This document shows positions 8,990 to 16,316 of a DNA stretch of 25,091 nucleotides, piece by piece. Under the pieces are notes generated by a model. That model searched no databases, was not told the DNA's origin, and saw only the letters and a program-made list of their open reading frames with translations. The first letter of the stretch is position 1. Each line of letters opens with the position of its first letter. Origin of the DNA: an uncultured beta proteobacterium (GTDB taxonomy: Bacteria; Pseudomonadota; Gammaproteobacteria; Burkholderiales; Rhodocyclaceae); NCBI GenBank assembly GCA_903932755.1, contig CAIZHL010000148.1:1-25091 (forward strand), read 5' to 3'. The translations under genes were made by a program, and so were the position numbers.

Positions 8990-9853
8990 ATGCTTACTCC
9001 CTTCCAGCGCCGATGGGGCATCGTCCAATGGGTCGCCTATCTGAAAGACAAGGAGGTTCCGGTGCTGCCGGAGACGCGGGACCGCCTGGCGGCGCTGCGC
9101 GAGGAGCAGCAGGACCTGCTCGCACCGAAGGAACTGGCGGGCGTGGTGTTCAGCGATCCCTTCCTGGCGCTGAAGCTGCTGCGGCGAGTCGAGGGTCGAC
9201 ATTCCACCATGCTGGAACATGAAACCACCACGGCCCTGGCGTCGGTGCTGCAGGCCGGCGTAGACGACCTGGTGCGGATCGTCGATAACGGCGAGCTTGC
9301 CGACGAATCGCTTGCGGGAATGAGGGATTCCGTCACGCGCACCGTCCTCGCCGCCCATATCGGCCGCTCCTGGGCCTCGATGCGTGCCGACATTTCCGCG
9401 GAAGAGATAGCCCTCGCCGCGTTGCTGGCGGAGTCCGGCGAACTGCTGCTGTGGCATGTCGCACCCGAACTGCCGCAAAAGGCCCTCGATGAACTGCATT
9501 CCGGACGGGCGCTGCGCAGCGTGCAGGCGCAGCACCAGGCGGTGGGCTTCAGCTTCAAGCAGATGACCGTGGCGCTGGTCGAGGCATGGGCCCTGCCAAG
9601 GTTGATCACCATGCTGATTCGCGGTTCCGACACGCTGCGCGCCAACATCGCGCGGATCGCCGAGGATACCGCCCGGCACATCACTACCGACCCGGAAAAC
9701 CCCGCCATTCCCGCCGACCTGGTCGCCATCAAGAACCTGATTCCGGGCGTAAGCCATCACTCGCTGATCGCACCGCTACCCATCTCCGCCGAATACAAGG
9801 AGCAGGTCCTGCTGGCCGTGGCGGCGGACAGCTACTCCAGGGACGCCAAGTGA
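8990..9853 (+). CDS. HDOD-domain signalling protein
   Basis: A 287-residue soluble protein matching the HDOD fold, a non-catalytic relative of HD phosphohydrolases found in bacterial signalling and motility control. The N-terminal FQRRWGIVQWVAYLKDKEVPVLPETRDRL and LVRIVDNGELADESLAGMRDSVTRTVLAAHIG blocks are helical and fit the family. The metal-binding His-Asp pair is absent: the equivalent LLHDIG segment reads LLAESG (145-150). A scaffold or sensor role is therefore more likely than hydrolysis. The ATG at 8990 is chosen for the sequence MLTPFQRRWG; the ribosome binding site is poor, and an ATG at 8942 is an alternative. The stop overlaps the next gene by four bases (GTGA), so the two are coupled. 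Confidence 0.72.
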   Translation: MLTPFQRRWGIVQWVAYLKDKEVPVLPETRDRLAALREEQQDLLAPKELAGVVFSDPFLALKLLRRVEGRHSTMLEHETTTALASVLQAGVDDLVRIVDNGELADESLAGMRDSVTRTVLAAHIGRSWASMRADISAEEIALAALLAESGELLLWHVAPELPQKALDELHSGRALRSVQAQHQAVGFSFKQMTVALVEAWALPRLITMLIRGSDTLRANIARIAEDTARHITTDPENPAIPADLVAIKNLIPGVSHHSLIAPLPISAEYKEQVLLAVAADSYSRDAK

Positions 9854-11910
9854 ACACGCGTGCCATCGCACCGGCCGCCATGGAGCGGATCCCGGCACGA
9901 AACACTGCCGGCAGTTCGCTCCCGGCGCTGGCGCCCGAGCCGGTGCCGGCCTCGGCAATCGGCTCCGTCGCCGGCCTGGGTTCCGGCGAAATCCTGCTGC
10001 CCGACTTCGTCGTCCAGGACGCCGGCGGCGTGCAGGTAAACCTCGCGATGATGGGCGGGCCGCTGCAGATGCAGCGCTTCGTCGATCGCGTGTTTGCCGC
10101 AGGAGCCTACTTCATCGACCTCGACTATGCGCCCTTCTCGCGCCTGCTCTACCCGCCCGCGACGCCGGGCTCCGGGCCGACCGGCACGGAAAGGGCCACG
10201 GTTCGCATCGCCGCCGCCATCGCCAAATTTGCGCCGGAACGGCGCGATCTGTACAAGAGCGGAAAATCGGCCGACAAGGGCGCCCGGATCGAGTATGTTT
10301 TTTCACCGGCATGGCTGGAGCGAATTGTCGACGTGCCCATCTACGGCGCCGAGGACGACGCCGGACAACCGGTACTGACCGGATGCGACAGGCAGATACG
10401 CCATGAAGCGACGAAGCTGGATGCGGACGAATTCGTCGCCGCGATGTGGTCGAAAGGCGTGCGCAGCGGGGTCGACATCGACGCCGTGCGCGCCGCCATC
10501 TCGTCGGGGCGCGACGAGCGCATCGACATCGCGCGGCGGGTCGATCCCAGCCCCGGCGCGGATGCGACAGTGCAGGAGCAGACCAGCGCCCTGCATCGCG
10601 ATGACTCGCCTTCGATCCTGCCCAACGGAAAGGTCGACCTGAGCCATTTCAAGAATCACTTTCCCCAGGTGGCGGCCGGCACCCGGCTGTTGCAGAAGCA
10701 GCCCCGCCACCTTGGCGTGCCCGGCATCGACATCGACGGCAGCGCGCTGGAACCCGACACCCCGCGCGACTTCGAGCTTGACGTCATGGCCGGCCCGGGC
10801 ACGCGCATCGAGCGCACGGCCAAGGGCGAATTCCTCGTCGCCGCGCGTGACGGATTCCTCAATATCGATACCAGGTCGCACCAGATATCGGTTACCGAAA
10901 AGATCGTCAATCGCGCCGGGGTAAGCCTGCGCACGACCGGCAACCTCCTGCTGGTCGGCGACCACTATGAGGAACATGGCGAAGTGCAGGAGCACCGCAT
11001 GGTGGAAGGCAGGCACATGAACTTCCATGCGGACGTGTTTGGCCGCATCGTCTCGAATGGCGGAGAGGTCCATCTCCACGCCAACCTTGCCGGCGGCTCC
11101 GTGATCGACTTCGAGGGCCTGGTCCGGATCGACGGTCGCGCGTCAAACTCCGTGCTCGAAGCGCGGGCGGGCGAGGTGCGGGCGATGTATGTCGAAAATG
11201 CCACCGTTGTCGCCGGGAAGGTGAAGCTCGGGCGGGCAGTGAATTGCGACATCGTCGGCGAAGAAGTGGAAATAGACGAGGCCATCGCTTGCACCATCGC
11301 CGCGCGCAGCATCCGCCTGGCCAGCGCCGGGGCGCGCCGGGACGCCGAAACGCTGGTTACCGTCTGCGTTCCGGACTTTGCCGCACTCGACAAGCGCCGG
11401 GCCGTACTTGCCAAGGAAATCGACAGGCTTAACCGGCGAATAGCCGCCAAACAGGCGCTGCTTGACGAGCGCATGGCCAATGGCGAAATCAGGAAGTATC
11501 TCGCCGCCGATCAGCGCATCCGTTCCGAGGATGTGAAACTTACGCCGGCGCAGGAAGCGCAATGGCGTCAGGCGAAGCAGAAACTGGCCGGCTCCGTACT
11601 TGAGATCCAGACCTTGCAGAAGGAAATGGACACGCTCAATGAAGGGCTTGGTAGGCAAACAGAGCAACTGTATGCGCTGGATACGCAGCGCGCGCAGGCG
11701 GCTGCCGACATCCGCTGCGAAATAAAGCGCATCACGGGCGATGTTGCGGTGCAGGTCATCGAAACCGACCCCGAAGCTCCGGTTTTTGCCGGCATCGAAG
11801 CGACGAAGGTCAAGCACCCGTTGCGCGATGCACGGGCGGTACGCCAGCGCCTGTTTCGCGGCGAATCGGGCAGCTTTTCCTGGACATGGAAGCCGCCGAC
11901 CCAAAACTGA
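9850..11910 (+). CDS. FapA-family (DUF342) protein
   Basis: A 686-residue protein of the FapA/DUF342 family, linked in other bacteria to flagellar and polar assembly or signalling. The N-terminal 260 residues are a variable domain. The conserved DUF342 core follows at about 285-490 with GVPGIDIDG, RDFELDVMAGPGTRIERTAKG, FLVAARDGFL, and repeated beta-type strands (GEVHLHANLAGGSVIDFEGLVRIDG, ENATVVAGKVKLGRAVNCDIVG) typical of a stacked beta-helix. Residues about 510-625 form a long helical coiled coil rich in Lys, Glu and Gln. There are no membrane segments. The GTG at 9850 is chosen because AGGGA lies eight bases upstream and the GTGA overlap couples it to the HDOD gene. No other flagellar structural genes are adjacent, so the partner system is unclear. 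Confidence 0.8.
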   Translation: MNTRAIAPAAMERIPARNTAGSSLPALAPEPVPASAIGSVAGLGSGEILLPDFVVQDAGGVQVNLAMMGGPLQMQRFVDRVFAAGAYFIDLDYAPFSRLLYPPATPGSGPTGTERATVRIAAAIAKFAPERRDLYKSGKSADKGARIEYVFSPAWLERIVDVPIYGAEDDAGQPVLTGCDRQIRHEATKLDADEFVAAMWSKGVRSGVDIDAVRAAISSGRDERIDIARRVDPSPGADATVQEQTSALHRDDSPSILPNGKVDLSHFKNHFPQVAAGTRLLQKQPRHLGVPGIDIDGSALEPDTPRDFELDVMAGPGTRIERTAKGEFLVAARDGFLNIDTRSHQISVTEKIVNRAGVSLRTTGNLLLVGDHYEEHGEVQEHRMVEGRHMNFHADVFGRIVSNGGEVHLHANLAGGSVIDFEGLVRIDGRASNSVLEARAGEVRAMYVENATVVAGKVKLGRAVNCDIVGEEVEIDEAIACTIAARSIRLASAGARRDAETLVTVCVPDFAALDKRRAVLAKEIDRLNRRIAAKQALLDERMANGEIRKYLAADQRIRSEDVKLTPAQEAQWRQAKQKLAGSVLEIQTLQKEMDTLNEGLGRQTEQLYALDTQRAQAAADIRCEIKRITGDVAVQVIETDPEAPVFAGIEATKVKHPLRDARAVRQRLFRGESGSFSWTWKPPTQN

Positions 11911-11929
11911 GGGCCCGTGCGCCGAGGCT

Positions 11930-11963
11930 GCATTGACCGGGATGCGGCGGTCAAGGATACTCA
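11930..11963 (+). promoter_or_regulatory. Sigma-70 promoter with inverted repeat (copy B)
   Basis: TTGACC (11933-11938) and GATACT (11956-11961) have a 17-base spacer. TTGAC and GTCAA form an inverted repeat 12 bases apart, more complete than in copy A. It begins 20 bases after the FapA-family stop and ends 40 bases before the PilZ gene start. Predicted transcription starts near 11968, giving a leader of about 36 bases. The match to copy A (29 of 34) extends over bases with no role in sigma-70 recognition. Confidence 0.72.
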
Positions 11964-12003
11964 GCGACGTGCTTTTGCGTCGCACAACTCGAGGAGATTC
12001 AGC

Positions 12004-12372
12004 GTGACAAAAGATACTGAACGCCGCCATTTCTGGCGCGCCGTGTTTCATTCTCCGGTGCGCATGACCACTTCCGAGGGGGTCGCCTACGCCCAGCTTG
12101 AGGACATATCGCTGAAGGGCGCATTGCTCAAAACCGACGGCGAATGGCACGGCCGGCCCGGAGAGGAATGCAGGCTGGACCTCGATCTGGCTCCGGATGT
12201 GACGATTTCGATGCTGGCAACCGTTGCACATGTCGATGGCGCGCACGTCGGCCTGCGCTGCGCCAGCATCGACCTCGAAAGCATCACGCACCTGCGTCGG
12301 CTGGTCGAACTCAACAGCGGCGATCCGACGATTCTCGATCGGGAATTCGGGGCCCTGGTCAGCACGGGCTGA
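12004..12372 (+). CDS. PilZ-domain cyclic-di-GMP receptor
   Basis: A 122-residue single-domain PilZ protein. The c-di-GMP-binding motifs are both present: RxxxR as RHFWR (residues 8-12) and DxSxxG as DISLKG (34-39), with the beta-barrel continuing through LDLDLAPDVTISMLATVAHVDGAHVGLRC. These proteins bind c-di-GMP in the cytoplasm and then alter motility, adhesion or polysaccharide output through a partner. The GTG start at 12004 is supported by GAGGAG at 11991-11996, seven bases upstream. It has its own promoter (11930-11963), nearly the same as the one before the HDOD gene, which suggests shared control with that upstream pair. The binding residues look intact, so ligand binding is likely; the partner is unknown. 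Confidence 0.88.
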   Translation: MTKDTERRHFWRAVFHSPVRMTTSEGVAYAQLEDISLKGALLKTDGEWHGRPGEECRLDLDLAPDVTISMLATVAHVDGAHVGLRCASIDLESITHLRRLVELNSGDPTILDREFGALVSTG

Positions 12373-12424
12373 CGCCTGCAAAAGTCGGCACTGGCGCCAC
12401 GGCGATTCGGGCCGCCCAGCCTGG

Positions 12425-12441
12425 CCGGTTCGTGAAACCGG
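12425..12441. terminator. Hairpin between convergent genes
   Basis: CCGGTT (12425-12430) pairs with AACCGG (12436-12441) around a CGTGA loop, in the 91-base gap between the PilZ gene and the convergent hydrolase gene. No T-tract follows, so terminator function is tentative. Confidence 0.3.
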
Positions 12442-12463
12442 TGCGCGGCGCTTGCTCGTGACG

Positions 12464-13360
12464 CTATAGAACCAGTTCCAGGCCCTCGCGGGCGAGCATG
12501 ATTTCCGGCGCGCCATCGCCTGCCTGGCCAGGGCCGGCAGTCTCGAGGGCGGCCTCGAAGGCGCGCTCCAGATCCTCATCCGAGCGGGTAGGCTCGTGGT
12601 GGGTGCATACCAGCTTCTTCGCGCCGAGCCGCTGCGCCCAGGCGATGTTGCCTTCCAGGGTTCCATGGCCCCAGCCGGTGCGGGACGAGTACTCGGCGGC
12701 GGTGTAGGAACTGTCGGCGACCAGCAAATCGAGGCCGGCAAGCGAGGCGTCGAGCTGCGCCTGCTGCTGGTCGACGATCTGCTGATACTCGCGGTAACCC
12801 TCGTCCTCCGGCGCATAGATGTTCGACCATGGCTCGTGGTCGCCGGTAAAAAACACCGACTTGCCGTTGCAGTCGATGCGATAGCCGTAATTGACCACCG
12901 GATGGTTGAGCAGGAGGGGCGTCACCGTGGCGTCACCCACGGCCACCGGGATGCCGATGCTCACGGTGGCGTACTCGATGCGGCCGCGCATTTCCGCTTC
13001 GCGCACCGGAAAATAGCTGTACTGGAGCTGCACGTCGACGATCTGGTCGATGCCCCGTCCGGCAACCACGTCATAGCCGCCGTGGATGCGCACCGAATTG
13101 CCGGGGATATACAGCGGGGTAAAGAAAGGCAGGCCCTGGATGTGGTCCCAGTGAGTGTGCGTCATGAACACATTGGCCCGCACCGGCAGGCGCTTCAACA
13201 GTTCCTGCCCGAGGGGGAATATTCCGGTACCGGCGTCGAGGATGATGAGCGAATCATCGTCGCTGCGCACTTCGATGCAGGTGGTATTGCCGCCGTAACG
13301 CATGGTGTGCGGGCCCGGCGAAGGAATCGATCCGCGCACGCCCCAGAAACGCATTTTCAT
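12464..13360 (-). CDS. Metallo-beta-lactamase-fold hydrolase
   Basis: A 298-residue cytoplasmic MBL-fold enzyme. It shows the opening MKMRFWGVRGSIPSPGP and GGNTTCIEV, then ILDAGTGI, the zinc motif HTHWDH (His68, His70, Asp72, His73), LLNHP with His153, the metal-bridging FTGDHE (Asp174) and a final LVCTHHEP. This is the group containing PhnP- and phosphodiesterase-like hydrolases, and all usual metal ligands are present. A phosphodiester or related substrate is likely but not defined. The ATG at 13360 is preferred over one at 13396 because it follows AAGGCGG and leaves a 10-base gap rather than an overlap with the upstream HDOD gene. It is the last gene of the motA-motB-HDOD group, so a signalling substrate is possible, though that is inference from location. 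Confidence 0.82.
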   Translation of the reverse strand: MKMRFWGVRGSIPSPGPHTMRYGGNTTCIEVRSDDDSLIILDAGTGIFPLGQELLKRLPVRANVFMTHTHWDHIQGLPFFTPLYIPGNSVRIHGGYDVVAGRGIDQIVDVQLQYSYFPVREAEMRGRIEYATVSIGIPVAVGDATVTPLLLNHPVVNYGYRIDCNGKSVFFTGDHEPWSNIYAPEDEGYREYQQIVDQQQAQLDASLAGLDLLVADSSYTAAEYSSRTGWGHGTLEGNIAWAQRLGAKKLVCTHHEPTRSDEDLERAFEAALETAGPGQAGDGAPEIMLAREGLELVL

Positions 13361-13370
13361 GAATCCGCCT

Positions 13371-14240
13371 TCACTGTTCCTTGCCGACCTGGGCAAACAT
13401 CATGGCATCTTCAACGATCTTCTCGAGCGAGCCTACTCTGGCCACTATGGCTTCCATGTCATCGCCGAAGCGCAGGGGGGCGGCCGGCGCCTCGGTGGCA
13501 CGCCAGGGGTTGCCGGCATCGCCGATCGCGCGGTAACGCACCACCTGGTCCGCCACCCGCAGGCAATCGATCATGGCCGACGGCTCGGCGCGGGGATCGT
13601 GGTGGTCCCGAATGCAGTCCACCAGTTCCGCGGAAAACGTCCAGCGCCTGGCCAGCAGCGCGCCAGCCAGTCCATGATCGACGCCGATCACGGCCAGCTC
13701 GGCCTCATGCAGGGGCACCCCGCGTTCGGCCGAGTAGCGCAGCGCGTCGTGAAACTCGGCCGTCAGAAACTGGGCGAATACGATCTTGCCGAAATCATGC
13801 AGAAGGCCGGCGATGTAGCAGTCGCCGGGATCCACCTCGCCCCGCGCGGATTGCGTCGCCAGCTGGCGGGCGGTGCCGGCGACCACCAGGGAATGCAGCA
13901 GGTAGCGCTGGACGTCGAACCCCGCCGCATTCATGCGCGGCAGGATGCCCACGGCGGCGAAGCCCAGCGAAAGGTTCTTGATGGTGTTGATGCCGAGATA
14001 GACCACCGACTGGCTGACCGAGGTGATCCGCGACGGCAGGCTGTAGTAGGCCGAATTGATGACCTTGAGGATCTTCACCGTCATCACCGGGTCCATTTCG
14101 ATCACGGCGACCACTTCCTTGGGCAGGCAATTGATGTTGCGCGTCAGCTCGAGGATTTTCTGAACGCTGCGCGGAAACGCCGGCATGCGCTCTACCGCCG
14201 CACCCAGTTTGCGCTCGAGTTCGGGAGTCAGTGCGCCCAA
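13371..14240 (-). CDS. HDOD-domain protein in the motAB operon
   Basis: A 289-residue HDOD protein with the full family pattern: MPAFPRSVQKILELT, the EMDPVMTVKILKVINSAYYSLPSRITSVSQSVVYLG region (48-83), and GLLHDFGKIVFAQF (145-158). Unlike the HDOD gene at 8990 it retains the His-Asp pair (148-149), as well as DHHDP further on. Whether it has activity is not known; HDOD proteins are usually considered regulatory. The start chosen is TTG at 14240, because GAGGA lies seven bases upstream and this leaves a 25-base gap after motB. The longer frame from 14327 would run 62 bases into motB and has an atypical N-terminus. Position between motB and the hydrolase gene suggests a link to stator control or chemotaxis. 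Confidence 0.78.
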   Translation of the reverse strand: MGALTPELERKLGAAVERMPAFPRSVQKILELTRNINCLPKEVVAVIEMDPVMTVKILKVINSAYYSLPSRITSVSQSVVYLGINTIKNLSLGFAAVGILPRMNAAGFDVQRYLLHSLVVAGTARQLATQSARGEVDPGDCYIAGLLHDFGKIVFAQFLTAEFHDALRYSAERGVPLHEAELAVIGVDHGLAGALLARRWTFSAELVDCIRDHHDPRAEPSAMIDCLRVADQVVRYRAIGDAGNPWRATEAPAAPLRFGDDMEAIVARVGSLEKIVEDAMMFAQVGKEQ

Positions 14241-14265
14241 TTCAAGGTCCTCATCGGCCCGACAC

Positions 14266-15210
14266 TCAGCGCGCCGCAGCGCGAGCCGGCTGGGCGGGCA
14301 GCGCTGCGCCTTCCAGGCCCTGCGCATCTTCGATTTCGACCTGCTTCCCGTCGGCCAGAATCGCCTCTTCCGTTCGCTTGTTCATGATCACGATGCTGAT
14401 GCGGCGGTTGATCGGATTGTAGGCATTCTGCTTGTCGAACAGCACCGTCGAGGCGAGTCCGACGGTGCGCATCACCTTGTCGTCGCGCATGCCGCCGGCG
14501 ATCAATTCGCGGCGCGAGGCGTTGGCGCGATTGGTGGAAAGCTCCCAGTTGCTGAAATCCCGTGCGCCGCCGGCAAACGGCTGGGCATCGGTGTGGCCGG
14601 ACAGGCTGATGTGGTTTTCCACCTTGTTCAGCGTCTTGCCGATTTCGCGCAGGATGACGCGCGTGTAGGGCTTCACCTCGGAGCTTGCCGAATCGAACAT
14701 CGGCCGGTTCTTCTCGTCGACGATCTGGATGCGCAGGCCTTCGCTGGTGAGGTCGAGCAGCAGCTGGTTCTTGAATTGCTTGAGCGTCGCGTTGACGTCG
14801 ATCAGGGTTTCCAGTTCATCCTTGAGGCTGCTGAGCTTGGCGCGCTCAGCCTTCTCGAATTCGGCTTTCAGCTTCTGCAGATTGATGGTCTTCTTCGGCG
14901 CTTCGATATCGCCGGCCTTGACCTGACCGTGGGAGGCCGTCAGATCCTTGCCGCCGCCCTGGATCAGCGATGAGGAGTCACCCGAACCGGATCCGCCCTG
15001 CAGGGATACCTTGAGCGGATTCTGGAAAAAATCCGCAATTCCAAGGAGATCGCCCTGGGTCGTGGAACCCAGCAGCCACATCAGCATGAAGAACGCCATC
15101 ATCGCGGTGACGAAGTCGGCATAGGCGATCTTCCAGGCGCCGCCATGTGCCGCGCCTCCGCTCTTCTTGATCTTCTTGACGACTATGGGTTGCTGGGTAT
15201 CGTCGCTCAT
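14266..15210 (-). CDS. motB: Flagellar stator protein MotB
   Basis: A 314-residue stator subunit that anchors the motor to peptidoglycan and carries the ion-binding aspartate. Residues 26-48 form the single membrane segment WKIAYADFVTAMMAFFMLMW, with Asp32 at the position of the E. coli ion-binding Asp. A plug and linker region follows. The OmpA-like peptidoglycan-binding domain lies at about 160-290, with SGHTDA (204-209) and NWELSTNRA (221-229). The ATG at 15210 is preferred over an upstream TTG since AGGCGG precedes it. It lies 31 bases after motA. The C-terminus ends in a Pro/Ala-rich tail. Ion type (H+ or Na+) cannot be settled, though the MotA partner is of the proton-type length. Confidence 0.96.
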   Translation of the reverse strand: MSDDTQQPIVVKKIKKSGGAAHGGAWKIAYADFVTAMMAFFMLMWLLGSTTQGDLLGIADFFQNPLKVSLQGGSGSGDSSSLIQGGGKDLTASHGQVKAGDIEAPKKTINLQKLKAEFEKAERAKLSSLKDELETLIDVNATLKQFKNQLLLDLTSEGLRIQIVDEKNRPMFDSASSEVKPYTRVILREIGKTLNKVENHISLSGHTDAQPFAGGARDFSNWELSTNRANASRRELIAGGMRDDKVMRTVGLASTVLFDKQNAYNPINRRISIVIMNKRTEEAILADGKQVEIEDAQGLEGAALPAQPARAAAR

Positions 15211-15241
15211 GTTGCCGCCTGGCAATAGTCCGGCAAGAGGC

Positions 15242-16099
15242 TCACTTGCCCTTGCGCGCTTTCAGGTCTTCCTCAAGTTCGATGAACCTGGGGCGATCAC
15301 CCGAATAAAGCACCTTGCGACCGAACTCGACGGCCACCTGGGGTGCATAGCCGTTCATGCTGGCAAGCAGCACCGTCTTGACGACCTGGAAAATCTTGCC
15401 TTCCTCTTCCACCCGCTGCTCGAGCTGGCCGGCGATCGGCGCCACGAAGCCGTAGGCGAGCAGGATGCCGAGGAAGGTGCCGACCAGCGCGCCGCCGATC
15501 ATCTTGCCCAGCACCGCGGGGGGCGCGCCGACCGAGCCCATGACATTCACCACGCCCATCACCGCCACGACGATGCCGAAGGCCGGAACGGCGTCGGCGA
15601 GTTTCGACACGGCATGGGCCGGCACGTGAGCTTCCTGGTGATGCGTCTCGATTTCGATGTCCATCAGGTTCTCGATCTCGAAGGCGTTGAGGTTGCCGCC
15701 CACCATCATGCGCAGATAGTCGCAGATGAACTCCATGACATGGTGATCCTTGACGATGCTCGGATACTTGGAGAACACCGCGCTCTCGTGCGGGTTCTCG
15801 ATGTCGTTCTCGATCGACATGAGGCCTTCCTTGCGCACCTTGGCGAGGATCTCGAACAGCATGGCCAGCAGGTCCATGTAGAGGGCCTTGTTCAGGTGCG
15901 AGCCCTTGAATACCGAAGGCAGCGCGGCGAGGGTTGCCTTGACCGTCTTGATGCCGTTGCCGGCGACAAAGCCGCCCAGCGCCAGGCCGAAGATCGCCAC
16001 ATATTCCAGTGGCATCCACAGCGCCGCCAGGCTGCCATGCACGGCATAGGTGCCGACGGCAGACGCCAGAATGATTACATAGCCGACTATCAGGAGCAT
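15242..16099 (-). CDS. motA: Flagellar stator protein MotA
   Basis: A 285-residue stator ion-channel subunit of the flagellar motor. It is a typical MotA with four membrane segments: LLIVGYVIILASAVGTYAVHG (2-22), LEYVAIFGLALGGFVAGNG (31-49), and two near the C-terminal part (FGIVVAVMGVVNVMGSV, 174-190, and VGTFLGILLAYGFVAPIAG, 206-224). The torque-generating cytoplasmic charges Arg90 and Glu98 match the E. coli positions, and the functional prolines are Pro172 and Pro221. It is the first gene of a motA-motB-HDOD-hydrolase operon. The ribosome binding site before the ATG is weak. The upstream 200 bases, shared with the divergent kinase, must hold its promoter. No clear FliA (sigma-28) site was found there. 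Confidence 0.96.
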   Translation of the reverse strand: MLLIVGYVIILASAVGTYAVHGSLAALWMPLEYVAIFGLALGGFVAGNGIKTVKATLAALPSVFKGSHLNKALYMDLLAMLFEILAKVRKEGLMSIENDIENPHESAVFSKYPSIVKDHHVMEFICDYLRMMVGGNLNAFEIENLMDIEIETHHQEAHVPAHAVSKLADAVPAFGIVVAVMGVVNVMGSVGAPPAVLGKMIGGALVGTFLGILLAYGFVAPIAGQLEQRVEEEGKIFQVVKTVLLASMNGYAPQVAVEFGRKVLYSGDRPRFIELEEDLKARKGK

Positions 16100-16311
16100 T
16101 TTGATTTCATCCGCAATAGCGGACCGAACAGCAAGTTATCCGGCCACACGACGATACGACGCAATGATAACGGCAAACCGCAGACGGGGCATGTCGCGCC
16201 ATCAAAAATCCGGCTACGTAGATACCGCAGTTTGTCGCGTAATTCACGGATAAACAAACCGCCGCGGGTTTGAGAGCATTCCGCATCGGCGTTAAGCGCG
16301 GCGGTCACCAC
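16090..16311 (-). CDS. Possible small protein upstream of motA
   Basis: An open frame of 73 codons from a GTG ends 10 bases inside the motA start region. It encodes one CPVCG motif (a possible half of a zinc ribbon) and Arg-rich helices. Third-position GC is roughly 58%, clearly below that of its neighbours, and no ribosome binding site is visible. It may be the non-coding promoter region of motA read by chance. Confidence 0.22.
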   Translation of the reverse strand: MVTAALNADAECSQTRGGLFIRELRDKLRYLRSRIFDGATCPVCGLPLSLRRIVVWPDNLLFGPLLRMKSKCS

Positions 16312-16316
16312 TATTG

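Noticed and set aside
16100..16316. FliA (sigma-28) promoter for motA
   Set aside because: A GCCGGATAA-like -10 exists on the minus strand, but no TAAA box lies about 15 bases upstream of it.
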